From: CALMEC01 sp964531025
GTDB taxonomy: Bacteria; Actinomycetota; Thermoleophilia; Miltoncostaeales; Miltoncostaeaceae
Direction of reading: 5' to 3'
Assembly: GCA_964531025.1 (NCBI GenBank)
Contig: CAZHDY010000003.1
Location: 196,930 to 260,929, forward strand
Length of the DNA stretch: 64,000 nucleotides
The translations under genes were made by a program, and so were the position numbers. Shown here piece after piece: positions 45,442 to 54,547 of this stretch. How positions within the stretch are numbered: the first letter of the stretch is position 1; each line of letters begins with the position of its first letter. The notes under the pieces were generated by a model. That model saw only the letters and a program-made list of their open reading frames with translations. It was not told where the DNA came from and ran no database searches.

Positions 45442-45545
45442 CATCGAGAGCGTGATCGGAGCCCTTCGACGTCGCGATCTGCGTCCGGTCGGTCCGTTCG
45501 GCCAGGACCGTCCGCAGAGGTGACGACTCCCTGGATCTCGCCCTG

Positions 45546-46712
45546 CTACTCCCGCGTGGTCCAGGCCTGGCGCCACGAGATGCGCCCCTGGTTCTGCAAC
45601 AGCGCACGCCGGTAAAGACGCTCCGCGATGGCGACCACCACGACGGCCGACACGGCGAGGATGCCGAGCGAAAGGACGGGTTCCCACCACTCCGCCGTGC
45701 CACGTACCGCCCGCATGGGCATGAGGATCGCGGAGAACGGTGGGACGTAGGACAGGATCGTCGCCCATGTCCCACTGACGATAAGTGCGACGAAGAACAT
45801 CACGACGAGCAGGATGGTGAGCGGAGTGGCGGCGTTCTGCATGTCCTCGGTCCGCGGCGACAGCGCGCCGACGACCGCCCACAGGCACGCGAGAAGCAGG
45901 AACCCGACCAGGAAGAAGGCGAGGAACCACACAATGCCCCCAGTGACGTCACCCAGGAACGATCCGTAGTCGGTGAACTGGAGCCCGATGATGCCGACGA
46001 TCACGTAGAGCAGCGTCTGCCCGAGAGCCAACACCGTGTTGCCGAGGATCTTCCCCGCAAGCAGATGGCGGATGGGGATCTTGGTCGCAATGATCTCGAC
46101 GATCCGGGACTGCTTCTCCTCGACGACGCTACCTCCGAGGGTCATGCCGAACATGATCGACGACATGTAGAAGAGGATCGCGAAGACGAACGCGAGCGCC
46201 GTGGTGAGCTGACGTTCCTTCAGGTCACCGTGCAGCACGTCGGTCGTGACCGCCGTCCCCCGGGAGAGTTCCTCAACGGACGTGCCCGCGCGGGAGGCGT
46301 TCTGCTTGAGGACCTCGTAGCGGATGGCGTCCTCGGCCACGCGTTCGAGCCGCGAGGGAACCTCGTCCTTCGAGAGCAGCCTCCACCCGTCCGAGGTCGG
46401 CGTCAGCCAGGCATCGGCACGCCCGTCCTCCACGACCTGCCGTGCGGCGTCGTCGGTGTCGGCGGTCATCGCCTTCACCTTGACGTTGTCGGTGAGCGAG
46501 GGCGCCAGATCCCTGATGGCCTCGGTCATCTGTGCGGCTCGTGCATCGGACGCCACCACATCGTAGGTGGACGTCCGTCCTCCCAGGAGCGCCTGCAGAA
46601 CGATGAACCCGATGATGAGAACCGTCATGGCGACGGTGCCGATGACGAACGCGCGGTCCGTGATCCTCACGTGGATCTCACGCCGCGCGACGGTGCGCCA
46701 CGAGCCCCTCAT
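45546..46712 (-). CDS. ABC-2 type permease, Na+-efflux NatB-like
   Basis: 388 residues: one N-terminal membrane helix (about 21-44), an extracytoplasmic domain of about 120 residues, and five to six C-terminal helices, the layout of ABC-2 permeases such as NatB. VEEKQSRIVEIIATKIP is the conserved cytoplasmic coupling segment. The ATG overlaps the stop of the ATPase gene (ATGA). Substrate (sodium, drug or lipid) is not proven. Confidence 0.88.
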   Translation of the reverse strand: MRGSWRTVARREIHVRITDRAFVIGTVAMTVLIIGFIVLQALLGGRTSTYDVVASDARAAQMTEAIRDLAPSLTDNVKVKAMTADTDDAARQVVEDGRADAWLTPTSDGWRLLSKDEVPSRLERVAEDAIRYEVLKQNASRAGTSVEELSRGTAVTTDVLHGDLKERQLTTALAFVFAILFYMSSIMFGMTLGGSVVEEKQSRIVEIIATKIPIRHLLAGKILGNTVLALGQTLLYVIVGIIGLQFTDYGSFLGDVTGGIVWFLAFFLVGFLLLACLWAVVGALSPRTEDMQNAATPLTILLVVMFFVALIVSGTWATILSYVPPFSAILMPMRAVRGTAEWWEPVLSLGILAVSAVVVVAIAERLYRRALLQNQGRISWRQAWTTRE

Positions 46713-47593
46713 TCGGACACCTCACGGTAGATGTCGGTCAGGTTCGGGACCACGCGTACGAACTGATGTACCGGTCCGCGCGAGACAGCCTCTGCGAGAA
46801 GACGCTGATCGGCACCCTGATCCCCGCCAAGCCGGACGATCGCCCCGTCGTCGGAGCGGTCGAACGACGCCACGTCGGCCGACGACGCAAGCCAGCCCAC
46901 GTCGGCATCGGTGACCAGGTGATGACGAACCCCGCCACGCTCGCGGAGCTCCATGACCTCACCGTCCGCCACCACCCTCCCGCGGGCCAGGATGACGACC
47001 CGATCGGAGAGCCGCTCGACCAGGTCGAGCTGATGGCTGGAGAAGAGGACGGGGACGCCGCGCGCGGTCTGCCCGCGCAGCAACTCCACCATCTGATCAA
47101 CGGCGACCGGGTCGAGACCGGAGAAGGGCTCGTCGAGGACGAGGGCCTGAGGACGATGCACAAGGGCGGCGATGATCTGTACGCGCTGCTGATTCCCCAG
47201 GCTGAGCTTCTCGACCCGGTCGTCCGCGCGGTCCGCGAGCCCGAAACGCTCCAGATACTCCATGACACTGCGCTTCGCGTCGGTGGACGACATCCCCGAC
47301 AGCACGCCGAAGTACACGAGTTGGTCCAGGATGGATTGTTTCGGGTAGAGGCCGCGCTCCTCGGGCATGTACCCGATGGTCCGCTGCTGTTCCGTCGTGA
47401 TCGGCGCGTCGCCCCATCGGACCTCGCCAGCGTCGATGGCGAGCAGCCCCATGATCATCCGCATGGTCGTGGTCTTACCGGCCCCGTTGCCACCGACAAA
47501 GCCGGTGATGACCCCGTCCGGCACCGAGAAGGAGACGTCATCGACGGCGGTGAGATCGCCGAACCGACGTGTGAGATTGCGGACATGGATCAT
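46709..47593 (-). CDS. ABC transporter ATPase, NatA-like
   Basis: ATP-binding partner of the downstream permease; 294 residues. Walker A is GGNGAGKTTT, the signature reads LSLGNQQRVQ, and Walker B is ALVLDEPFSGLDP. The C-terminal 70 residues form the extra domain common in NatA-type proteins. The ATG was chosen because the preceding 29 in-frame codons show no family similarity. Tightly coupled to the permease gene. Confidence 0.92.
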   Translation of the reverse strand: MIHVRNLTRRFGDLTAVDDVSFSVPDGVITGFVGGNGAGKTTTMRMIMGLLAIDAGEVRWGDAPITTEQQRTIGYMPEERGLYPKQSILDQLVYFGVLSGMSSTDAKRSVMEYLERFGLADRADDRVEKLSLGNQQRVQIIAALVHRPQALVLDEPFSGLDPVAVDQMVELLRGQTARGVPVLFSSHQLDLVERLSDRVVILARGRVVADGEVMELRERGGVRHHLVTDADVGWLASSADVASFDRSDDGAIVRLGGDQGADQRLLAEAVSRGPVHQFVRVVPNLTDIYREVSE

Positions 47594-47725
47594 GGGTTCG
47601 TCCCGACTATACGGAGACGGCATCGGGCCTCCACCGACGCGGTGAAAGGTCTCACAGAAGGGCCGTAGGACCGATGGCACGGGTGTGACGACGTGACGGA
47701 CGGGACCCGTCCGCCGCGATGATGA

Positions 47726-47807
47726 TGCCGGAGCCGGGGTTTGAACCCGGACCCCCGAAGGGAGAGGAGTTTAAGTCCCCCGCGTCTACCAGTTCCGCCA
47801 CTCCGGC
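47726..47807 (-). tRNA. tRNA-Leu (anticodon UAA)
   Basis: 82 bases fold as a class II tRNA: acceptor stem GCCGGAG/CTCCGGC, discriminator A, D-loop with AACTGGTAGA, anticodon arm GGGGA-CTTAAAC-TCCTC giving anticodon TAA, a long variable arm CCCTTCGGGG, and the T-arm with GGTTCAAACCC. CCA is not encoded (TCA follows the discriminator). No integrated element adjoins it. Confidence 0.95.
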
Positions 47808-47855
47808 CGGTGGACGGTCAGGTTAATCGGCGTACGGCGCCCATCGGATCGCGAC

Positions 47856-48134
47856 TCAGCGCCCGAACGTCGCCGTGCCGGGGGTGCGGTCGACGGCCAC
47901 GCGCCGCATCTCGATGCGGCGTGCCCAGGGCTCGGCGATGACCGGCCAGCGGTCCATGATCTCGGCATGCCGGATGTGCCGGTAGTTCTCGCCCTTCGCG
48001 AAGATCATCCGCCGCTCATCCTGGGGAGCGGTGCCTTTCACCGCCTCCGCAAGGCCGGCCACGACGTTCACCGCGTCGGCGTCCGACACGTGCTCGGACG
48101 AGTTCCCGTTCGTGGATGTCGGATCTTCTGCCAT
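47856..48134 (-). CDS. hypothetical protein, 92 residues
   Basis: No family recognised. A polar N-terminus (about 1-20) is followed by a helix (DAVNVVAGLAEAVKG) and a conserved-looking basic segment with FAKGENYRHIRHAEIMDRWPVIAEPW. The ATG lies just after the end of the ppx-type gene on the same strand, so they are probably co-transcribed. No strong ribosome-binding site is seen. Confidence 0.55.
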   Translation of the reverse strand: MAEDPTSTNGNSSEHVSDADAVNVVAGLAEAVKGTAPQDERRMIFAKGENYRHIRHAEIMDRWPVIAEPWARRIEMRRVAVDRTPGTATFGR

Positions 48135-48145
48135 GGACGGGAATC

Positions 48146-49054
48146 CTACCGCGCGAGCGGCGTGAGGCGAAGGGCGACTCCGTCCAGGAGATCCCGTTCG
48201 CTCACCGTCAGGTCGGCGATCCCGGCGGCGTCCATGACACCCGCGGCGATGCACGCTCCGGCGACGACGGCGGGTGCGCGATCCGGATGGAGGCCCGGGA
48301 CGGAGCGGCGCTGCTCGAGCGACATGTCACCGAGCCGGTCGGCCATCTCGCCGACCATGGGCCGCGTGATCCGCGCACCGTGCACGCGATCCGGATCGTA
48401 CTCGCCGATCGCGATGGCCGCGAGTGTCGTGATCGTGCCGGCCACCCCGACCATGGGGACGCCACGACCGACCGCGTCGAACACGGCTCCCGCGGTCTCC
48501 GCCGCCGCGTCGACCAGTGAGGCGCGCTCCGCACGGGTGGGCGGATCAGCGTGCAGGTACGCGTCGGTACACCGGACGGAGCCGATGTCGAGGCTGACAG
48601 CGGTCCGGGGCCCGGACGCGTCACCGCGTACGATCTCAGTGGATCCTCCCCCGATGTCGAGCACCATGACGTCATCGTCGCCGTCGACCGCCAGACGGGC
48701 GCCCACGTACGACATCTCGGCCTCCTGCGGTCCGGTGAGGACCACGAGGTCCGTCCCCAGGTGCTCACGGACACGGCGACGGACCTCGTCCCGGTTTGGA
48801 GCGTCGCGCACCGCGCTCGTCCCGACCGCGGTGACGGCATCCGGAGCAAACGTGCGCAGGCGCTCACCGTAGTCGCGCAGGCAGCCGTCGAGGCGCTCCA
48901 GCGCGGCATCCGTGACCGTCCCGTCGTCGGCTGCACCGCGACGGAGCGCGGTGACCGTCGTCATGCGCTCGCCCGCCGGCATGCCGTCCTCGAGGCCCGT
49001 GCAGAGGAAGAGCCGGAGCGAGTTGGAGCCGATATCGATGACGGCGACGCGCAT
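48146..49054 (-). CDS. ppx: Ppx/GppA phosphatase (exopolyphosphatase)
   Basis: ASKHA-fold phosphatase of 302 residues that degrades polyphosphate or pppGpp. The phosphate loops VIDIGSNSLRL and VLDIGGGSTEIV and the catalytic glutamate region in GTSAVRDAPNRDEV are present. It lacks the C-terminal HD domain, like the short actinobacterial Ppx proteins. A PPK2-type kinase is encoded 4 kb away, so both directions of polyphosphate metabolism are represented. Confidence 0.92.
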   Translation of the reverse strand: MRVAVIDIGSNSLRLFLCTGLEDGMPAGERMTTVTALRRGAADDGTVTDAALERLDGCLRDYGERLRTFAPDAVTAVGTSAVRDAPNRDEVRRRVREHLGTDLVVLTGPQEAEMSYVGARLAVDGDDDVMVLDIGGGSTEIVRGDASGPRTAVSLDIGSVRCTDAYLHADPPTRAERASLVDAAAETAGAVFDAVGRGVPMVGVAGTITTLAAIAIGEYDPDRVHGARITRPMVGEMADRLGDMSLEQRRSVPGLHPDRAPAVVAGACIAAGVMDAAGIADLTVSERDLLDGVALRLTPLAR

Positions 49055-49064
49055 GGGGCCAGAC

Positions 49065-49397
49065 CTAGCGTCCGAAGTACTTGAGGGGAGCGCGCAGAAC
49101 CTTCATGGCGGCGCTCGCCGCACCGACCAGGCGGCCGAGCTCGTCGGTCTTCGTCGTGACCCGATCGATGGTCCCCATCAACTCCCCCTGCCCCGCGGTG
49201 ATGCCGTCGAGACGCGTCTGGGCCTGCCCGATCCCCTGGTTCAGGGTCGCCACGTGGGGATCGACGGTGGCGGTGCTCGACCGGACCGTCCGGTAGAGGC
49301 CGAGACCCCGGACGACCAGCACGACGATGCCGGCGACGATCAACAGCGCGAGCAGGATGAACGACAGGAGGATGATGTGGTCACCGATCCAGGACAC
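49065..49397 (-). CDS. single-pass membrane protein with coiled coil
   Basis: 110 residues: one N-terminal membrane helix (about 8-30) and a cytoplasmic or periplasmic coiled coil (about 38-90) ending in KVLRAPLKYFGR. It resembles DUF948-type proteins by layout only. The GTG giving SWIGDHIILL is the first usable start. It precedes ppx by ten bases and is likely in the same operon. Confidence 0.6.
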   Translation of the reverse strand: MSWIGDHIILLSFILLALLIVAGIVVLVVRGLGLYRTVRSSTATVDPHVATLNQGIGQAQTRLDGITAGQGELMGTIDRVTTKTDELGRLVGAASAAMKVLRAPLKYFGR

Positions 49398-49407
49398 GGA
49401 CGCATGC

Positions 49408-49422
49408 TAGATGAGTGGTGCC
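49408..49422. repeat. lone end of repeat family 1
   Basis: TAGATGAGTGGTGCC matches the end of element copy A with no partner end nearby. It lies just upstream of the GTG of the small membrane protein gene and is probably a decayed remnant. Confidence 0.5.
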
Positions 49423-49518
49423 TCCGGCCGGCCATTTCGGCAACGCGTCGTTCAGACGGACCGTGATCTACAACACGTGCTCCCCATGGAGTGCCGGGGC
49501 GGTTACTCTGAGCGGGAC

Positions 49519-49737
49519 ATGATGAAGATGATCCGCCGAAACGCCGAGGGACGAACCTGCGAGATCTGCGGTCGACGCATGCTCACCGGCGAGACCTACC
49601 ACGTGATGGACAACCGGGGACGCCGTCAGTACCGGCGATCCGTCTGCACCCTGTGTCGCCGACGCGCGCTGAACAACGGTTGGGAGCCCACCCAGGACTC
49701 CGCCAGCCGGCCTCCCGACCCGGACGATGACGACTAG
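49519..49737 (+). CDS. small zinc-finger protein, 72 residues
   Basis: A treble-clef/ribbon pattern CEIC (14-17) ... CTLC (43-46) separated by 25 residues, in a basic context (RRQYRRS), with an acidic C-terminus ending DPDDDD. No family named. Two ATG codons in tandem are available; a longer in-frame start adds 36 residues without motif. Likely nucleic-acid or protein binding, by inference. Confidence 0.6.
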   Translation: MMKMIRRNAEGRTCEICGRRMLTGETYHVMDNRGRRQYRRSVCTLCRRRALNNGWEPTQDSASRPPDPDDDD

Positions 49738-50110
49738 GACCACCGGTTCTCCCGGAGGAGCCGCCCTCCCGGTATGACGGCCGCGAGGGCGTGATGTGGT
49801 GTGCGACCTGGATGGTTGATTCCATGGAATCAACCATCCGGTGACCGACGGGACAGGATCGAAGTTCAGTGGAGTCGCCGGCAGCGGCCACGGGCCGATC
49901 GACCGATGTCACACTGCTTCACCGTCCGCCATCGTGGGACCGTCGGTGCAGCAGGTCCATGTGACGGACGGAAGGATCCGGACGACCTGGGTACACCGCA
50001 ACCCGGAGAAGATCGCGCACCCGCCCTGGGTCTGATCGCCGGACGGCCGACGACCCCGGCGATGCGACACCACGGTTGAAGGATCGGCCACGAGTGCCGA
50101 TAGAGCGACC
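49738..50110. other. gene-poor interval with a perfect palindrome
   Basis: Apart from the 30-bp palindrome at 49810-49839, these 373 bases hold nothing I can support. A 64-codon frame (49841-50035) has no motif and no ribosome-binding site. Confidence 0.4.
49810..49839. repeat. perfect 30-bp palindrome, short derivative of repeat family 1
   Basis: GGATGGTTGATTCCA followed directly by its exact reverse complement, with no loop. The arm equals the end of element copy B (GATGGTTGATTCC), so it looks like two element ends joined after loss of the middle. Confidence 0.75.
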
Positions 50111-50962
50111 ATGGTCCGCACCGCCTCAACGACGTCGACGCACCATCCCGCCACTCTTCCGCTCTCCGTCGTCGGCGCCCTGATCCTCGTCGCGGCACTC
50201 TGGATCCTGGGCCCGCTGGGCAGTGCCGTCGGTCTCCTCACCGCCGATCCCGATCAGGTGCGCGCCGCACTCGCGGGCCTCGGCCCCTTCGCGCCCCTTG
50301 CGTCCATCGGCCTGAACGTCCTGCAGGGCGTGATCGCGCCCGTCCCCGGATTCGTGATCCCGTTCGTGAACGGAGTCGTCTTCGGGACCTTCTGGGGGAC
50401 CATCGTCACCTGGGTGGGCGGGGTGGCCGCAGCGGCCGTCTGCTTCACGATCGCCCGCACCGTCGGACGGCGGTTCGCCGAGCGCATGTGTGGCCGGTCC
50501 CGTACCCTCGAAGCGGCGAATCGGGCGCTTGAGAAGCATGGTCTCCCGGCCATCGTCATCGCACGACTGCTGCCGGGAATGCCCTTCGATGCCTTCTCCT
50601 ACATGGGCGGCCTCACCCGCGTCCGCTTCTCCACGTTCGTCCTCGGCACCGCGATCGGATCGTTGCCCCACGCCATGGTCTACGCGGTGGTCGGCGCGCA
50701 CCTGTCGGTGCCGCTCTGGGTCGGGCTGGCCGTCATGCCGCTGATCGGTCTCCTGGTCGCCGCTGTCCACTGGGTCGTCTCGCGCCTCCGCGCGCTCCCG
50801 CACGCGACGCGTCGTGTCCCGCTCGCCATCGCCGACGCGACGCTGCCGCGCCGCACGGCTGTCGGCTGGAACATGGGCTCCCCGAGGAACGCCTGCGTGA
50901 GCGGAGCACGCGTTCCCGCAGTCGTCCCTGCCTATCCGGAAGCGGCCAGAACCCTCCGGTAG
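50111..50962 (+). CDS. VTT/SNARE-associated (TVP38/DedA-like) membrane protein
   Basis: 283 residues with five to six membrane segments. The VTT core shows APVPGFVIPFVNGVVFGTFWG, the FAERMCGRSR loop, and RLLPGMPFDAFSYMGGLTRVRF. Members are thought to act in lipid scrambling or membrane homeostasis; no specific role can be given. The last 31 bases overlap the convergent glycosyltransferase gene, and the last 50 residues are not conserved in pattern. Confidence 0.85.
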   Translation: MVRTASTTSTHHPATLPLSVVGALILVAALWILGPLGSAVGLLTADPDQVRAALAGLGPFAPLASIGLNVLQGVIAPVPGFVIPFVNGVVFGTFWGTIVTWVGGVAAAAVCFTIARTVGRRFAERMCGRSRTLEAANRALEKHGLPAIVIARLLPGMPFDAFSYMGGLTRVRFSTFVLGTAIGSLPHAMVYAVVGAHLSVPLWVGLAVMPLIGLLVAAVHWVVSRLRALPHATRRVPLAIADATLPRRTAVGWNMGSPRNACVSGARVPAVVPAYPEAARTLR

Positions 50963-52110
50963 ACGGCCTCGTGGTCGCGGGCCGACCGCTCCCATGTGAA
51001 GCGCCTCGCGGTCTCACGTCCCCCGGACCGAAGACGTCCGCGAAGATCGGCATCGCGGACCGCACCGACGATGGCGTCCGACAGCGGTGCCGAGTCACCG
51101 GGCGGGACCATGAGACAGTCGTATCCGTCGCGCAGGTATTCGCGAAGGACCGGGAGATCGGAGACGACGGCGGGCAGTCCCGACGCGAGCGCCTCGAGGA
51201 CCACGAGACCGAACCCCTCGCGAGTGGAGGGAAACGCCAGGGCATCGGCGCCACGGTAGAGCGACGGCATGTCGGTGTCGGGCACCGCCCCCAGCACCAT
51301 CACGTCGGTGGCCTCATCCGGCGGCTCGTGCCCGTGCTGCACCACGAGCCCGAGGCGCTCGGCATCCGAGTACCAGGCCTCCCGGTACTCCTCGATGTCC
51401 GGCGTCGTACCGCCCTTCCCGGCGACGACGAGGAGTGCGCCCGGACCCAGGCGACCCCGGGCACGGCCGAACGCCTCGACAAGGAGGCGACTGCCCTTGC
51501 GGGGTTCGATGCCGCCGACGGCGAGCACCACGGACCGATCGCCCCACCCGAAGCGCGCACGGGCGTCCTCCCGGATCACCGACGGGTCTGCGTAGCGGGC
51601 GTAGTCGATCCCATTGCGGACGACCTCGGCTGTGACGGCGAACTCCTGCTCGACCCTCTCCGCCCAGTGCGCCGACACGCAGATCCGTGCGTCGACGTCG
51701 ACGATGGAGGCGCGCTGATACTCAAGCAGGGCGGCGTCCGTATAGGCATTCACGTGGTGAATCGTCCGGATGACGTTCTTCACGGAGCCCTGGTCGCGCA
51801 GGTGGAGCAGCGCGCGCGCCGCAAGGGCATCCTCGGCATGGCAGATGTCCACCGGCGGTGCCGAGCCCATGGCCGTGGCCAGGGCGTCGGCTCCCAGGGG
51901 GAACCACCGGGAGATGGGATCGCCCGTCGTGTGCGTGGTCGGCACCAGCACGGTCGGCACGCCGACCGGCCGGAAGAAGTCCTGTCCGCGATGGCTGAGC
52001 GCCCACAGCTCGACGTCGTGGCCGATCTCGGAAAGCGCTTCCGCGAGCGAGATCGCATGCACAACATCCCCTCGGGGAATCGTCGTGTAGACGGCCAGCC
52101 GGATCCTCAG
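50932..52110 (-). CDS. glycosyltransferase family 4 (MSMEG_0565-like)
   Basis: GT-B glycosyltransferase of about 392 residues. The N-terminal domain starts RIRLAVYTTIPRGDVVHAIS and continues HDVELWALSHRGQDFFRPV, closely like the MSMEG_0565 family; the C-terminal domain has GGIEPRKGSRLLVEAF and the donor-binding EGFGLVVLEALASGLPAVVS. The start is uncertain. A CTG stands where the family usually has its ATG, with GGTGG about six bases upstream, while in-frame GTG codons 11 to 15 codons earlier add unrelated residues. The acceptor is unknown. Confidence 0.85.
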   Translation of the reverse strand: MRIRLAVYTTIPRGDVVHAISLAEALSEIGHDVELWALSHRGQDFFRPVGVPTVLVPTTHTTGDPISRWFPLGADALATAMGSAPPVDICHAEDALAARALLHLRDQGSVKNVIRTIHHVNAYTDAALLEYQRASIVDVDARICVSAHWAERVEQEFAVTAEVVRNGIDYARYADPSVIREDARARFGWGDRSVVLAVGGIEPRKGSRLLVEAFGRARGRLGPGALLVVAGKGGTTPDIEEYREAWYSDAERLGLVVQHGHEPPDEATDVMVLGAVPDTDMPSLYRGADALAFPSTREGFGLVVLEALASGLPAVVSDLPVLREYLRDGYDCLMVPPGDSAPLSDAIVGAVRDADLRGRLRSGGRETARRFTWERSARDHEAVYRRVLAASG

Positions 52111-52234
52111 GACGCACCACCCCCCTCGCAGGGTCGTCGTCACACGACACACGACCTCCACCTCTCGCAGGACGAAAGCACCGTATCGCAGACAGGGCGC
52201 AGCGCACCCGCCAGGGCTGTGCCACGATGAGCCG

Positions 52235-52900
52235 ATGAATCCAGCGCTCCGCCTCGTCGCCGTCGTCGCAACCGCACTCGTCGCGGCCTCGTCCGCATCA
52301 GCCCACGTCCATGTCACCGCCCCGGCCACGAAGGCCGGCGAGCGCGCCGAGTTCACGGTCGGAGTGCCGAACGAGCGACCGGACGCGGCGACCGTGCGGG
52401 TCTCGCTCCGCGTTCCGGCCGCGTTCCAGCAGGTCGAGCCGGTGTCGACCGAGGGGTGGAAGATTGCGCAGTCCCAGGACGGCGATGCCACCGTGCTGAC
52501 CTGGAGCGGCGGACGGATCACCGGTACGGACCACGTGGAGCACAGCTTCCACGCCGTCACGCCGGCGGCGGGGAGCTACCCGATTCCCGCAACCCAGACC
52601 TACGACGACGGACAGGTCGTCCGCTGGATCGAAGCGCCCGGCACCGAGTTCCCGGCCCCTGTCGTCACGATCGGTGGAGCCGCGTCGGATCCTGATCCGA
52701 CGCACACCATCGTCGGGGCACCGACCCCCGAGGGCGAAACGGCGTCCGAAACCGAGACCGCGGCCTCAGAAAACGCGGGCGACGACAGCGACGCCCCGGT
52801 ACTCGCGATCGTCGGAGGCGCTGTGGCTGTCGTCCTCATCGGTGCCCTCGCGGGCGTCCTCATCCGTCGGCGACGCAGAGGCGGGCAAAGCGACGGGTAG
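52235..52900 (+). CDS. YcnI-type copper-associated DUF1775 protein, membrane-anchored
   Basis: Secreted protein of 221 residues. A signal peptide (about 1-23) ends SASAHVHV, leaving the N-terminal histidine that YcnI proteins use to bind copper. The DUF1775 domain includes ERAEFTVGVPNE and GWKIAQ; a charged Thr/Glu linker and a C-terminal membrane helix (about 190-212) with an Arg-rich end anchor it outside. Copper transport partners (CopC/CopD) are not adjacent. Confidence 0.9.
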   Translation: MNPALRLVAVVATALVAASSASAHVHVTAPATKAGERAEFTVGVPNERPDAATVRVSLRVPAAFQQVEPVSTEGWKIAQSQDGDATVLTWSGGRITGTDHVEHSFHAVTPAAGSYPIPATQTYDDGQVVRWIEAPGTEFPAPVVTIGGAASDPDPTHTIVGAPTPEGETASETETAASENAGDDSDAPVLAIVGGAVAVVLIGALAGVLIRRRRRGGQSDG

Positions 52901-52933
52901 GCTTCGCTCCTCACCGATCGTTGAGGAGGATCC

Positions 52934-53737
52934 GTGCACAAAGAGGTCGTGGTGAAGCCGGGCTCGAAGGTGAAGCTCGCGTCGTTCGACCCCGGGGCAA
53001 AGCTCGGGCTCCCCGACAAGGACGAGGCCCGCGTCGCAACGGCCGCGCTGGGTGAGGAACTCGCCGAGCTGGGAGCGCTCCTCGCGGCGAACCGTTCGCA
53101 CTCGGTCCTCGTGATCGTCCAGGGCATGGATGCATCCGGCAAGGACGGCACCGTCCGGCAATGCATCGGCCCGCTCAACCCGTCCGCGGTCCGCGTGACC
53201 TCGTTCAAGGCGCCGACATCGCGCGAGCTCGCCCAGGACTTCCTGTGGCGGATCCATCAGGTCTGTCCGCCCAAGGGTGAGTTCGCCGTGTTCAACCGCT
53301 CGCAGTACGAAGACGTCCTCATCGTCCGCGTCGACGAGCTGGTGCCGAAGAGCCGCTGGGAGAAGCGCTACGACGCCATCAACGCCTTCGAGAAGAACCT
53401 GGCCGACGAGGGCACGGTCATCGTCAAGTTCTTCCTCAACATGAGCAAGGACGAGCAGGCGGTGCAGCTGCAGGAGCGCCTCGACGACCCGACCAAGAAC
53501 TGGAAGTACAACCACGACGACCTGCACAAGCGCGAGCAGTGGGACGAGTACATGGAGGCGTACGAGGCGATGCTGAACCGCACGTCGACCTCGTGGGCGC
53601 CCTGGTACGTGGTGCCGGCCGACCGCAAGTGGGTCCGTAACTTCGTCGTGAGCGAGATCCTGGTCGAGACGCTGCGATCGCTGAAGCTCACCTGGCCCGA
53701 GCTGGATCCGGAACTCAAGGGCACGCGCGTCGTCTGA
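52934..53737 (+). CDS. ppk2: polyphosphate kinase 2 family protein
   Basis: Transfers phosphate between polyphosphate and nucleotides. The 267-residue protein has Walker A GMDASGKDGTVR, FNRSQYEDVL (Walker B-side block), RWEKRYDAINAFEKNL and the lid region KNWKYNHDDL. This is the single-domain type. GAGGAGGA lies about five bases before the GTG. Ppx lies 4 kb away on the opposite strand. Confidence 0.94.
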   Translation: MHKEVVVKPGSKVKLASFDPGAKLGLPDKDEARVATAALGEELAELGALLAANRSHSVLVIVQGMDASGKDGTVRQCIGPLNPSAVRVTSFKAPTSRELAQDFLWRIHQVCPPKGEFAVFNRSQYEDVLIVRVDELVPKSRWEKRYDAINAFEKNLADEGTVIVKFFLNMSKDEQAVQLQERLDDPTKNWKYNHDDLHKREQWDEYMEAYEAMLNRTSTSWAPWYVVPADRKWVRNFVVSEILVETLRSLKLTWPELDPELKGTRVV

Positions 53738-53820
53738 CCGGAAACGCGCCGAACGGACGGGTGTCACGACGCACATCCGCTGTGGGCTGAACACGAGGTG
53801 CGCTGGCTAACCTCCCGGAG

Positions 53821-54510
53821 ATGACCGCACCCACCCCCATCGCCGGCATCGTCTTCGACTGCGACGGCCTGCTGCTCGAGACCGAGACGCGCTGGACGAT
53901 CGCCGAGGAGATCGTCTGTGCCGACAACGACGCCGAGTTCACCATGGATCTGAAACGCCGGATGCTCGGGTCGAGCATCCCCCGCGCGGGCGTCATCCTG
54001 GCCGAATGGTGCGGTCGCCCACCGGAGGAGGCACCGCGCTTCGCCGACGAGCTCCTGGTGGCGTTCCGGCGCGCCGTCGACGAGCACGGCGTGGATCCCC
54101 TGCCCGGGGTCCCCGAACTGCTCGATCGCCTGGCCGGACGCATCCCGATGGCCGTGGCGTCGAACAACGCCGAGCGGGAGACCCGGCGCACCATCGGTCG
54201 CAGCACGCTGCCCGACGTGTTCGAGGCGTTCCGCTGCGCGGGTGACGGCCTCGCGGCCAAGCCCGAGCCCGACATGTACCTGGCGGCCTGTGCGGCGCTG
54301 GGCGTGGATCCGCAAGACGCTGTGGCGTTCGAGGACTCGATGCCCGGGGCGACGGCGGCGATGCGCGCCGGCATGCGCGTCATCGGCATCCCCTCGACCC
54401 CCGGCGTGGTGCTCGACACTCCGTTGGTGCTGGAGTCGATGGAGGAGGTCGACGTGGACGACCTGCTGTCGGGACGCCTCATCGGGCGGCCGGAGACGAT
54501 CCCGGTCTGA
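53821..54510 (+). CDS. HAD-superfamily hydrolase (phosphoglucomutase/phosphatase-like)
   Basis: 229 residues of HAD subfamily I. The nucleophile motif is DCDGLLLETE, motif II AVASNNAE, the motif III lysine is in AAKPEPDMYLAA and motif IV is FEDSMPGATAAMRAG. Substrate is a small phosphorylated compound, not identifiable. TAACCT seven bases before the ATG marks a leaderless transcript. A family-1 hairpin starts directly after its stop. Confidence 0.9.
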   Translation: MTAPTPIAGIVFDCDGLLLETETRWTIAEEIVCADNDAEFTMDLKRRMLGSSIPRAGVILAEWCGRPPEEAPRFADELLVAFRRAVDEHGVDPLPGVPELLDRLAGRIPMAVASNNAERETRRTIGRSTLPDVFEAFRCAGDGLAAKPEPDMYLAACAALGVDPQDAVAFEDSMPGATAAMRAGMRVIGIPSTPGVVLDTPLVLESMEEVDVDDLLSGRLIGRPETIPV

Positions 54511-54512
54511 GG

Positions 54513-54538
54513 GTGATTCCACGAGATCGTGGAATCAC
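54513..54538. repeat. short hairpin of repeat family 1 after the HAD gene
   Basis: Twelve-base perfect arms GTGATTCCACGA and TCGTGGAATCAC with two bases between them, three bases after the TGA of the HAD gene. No T-run follows. It separates two convergent genes and may work as a terminator. Confidence 0.7.
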
Positions 54539-54547
54539 ACCACTCCG

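Noticed and set aside
47726..47807. tRNA-Leu as an integration site
   Set aside because: No integrase, no duplicated tRNA 3' end and no change in composition on either side.
49841..50035. 64-codon plus-strand frame after the palindrome
   Set aside because: No ribosome-binding site, no motif, composition like random intergenic DNA.
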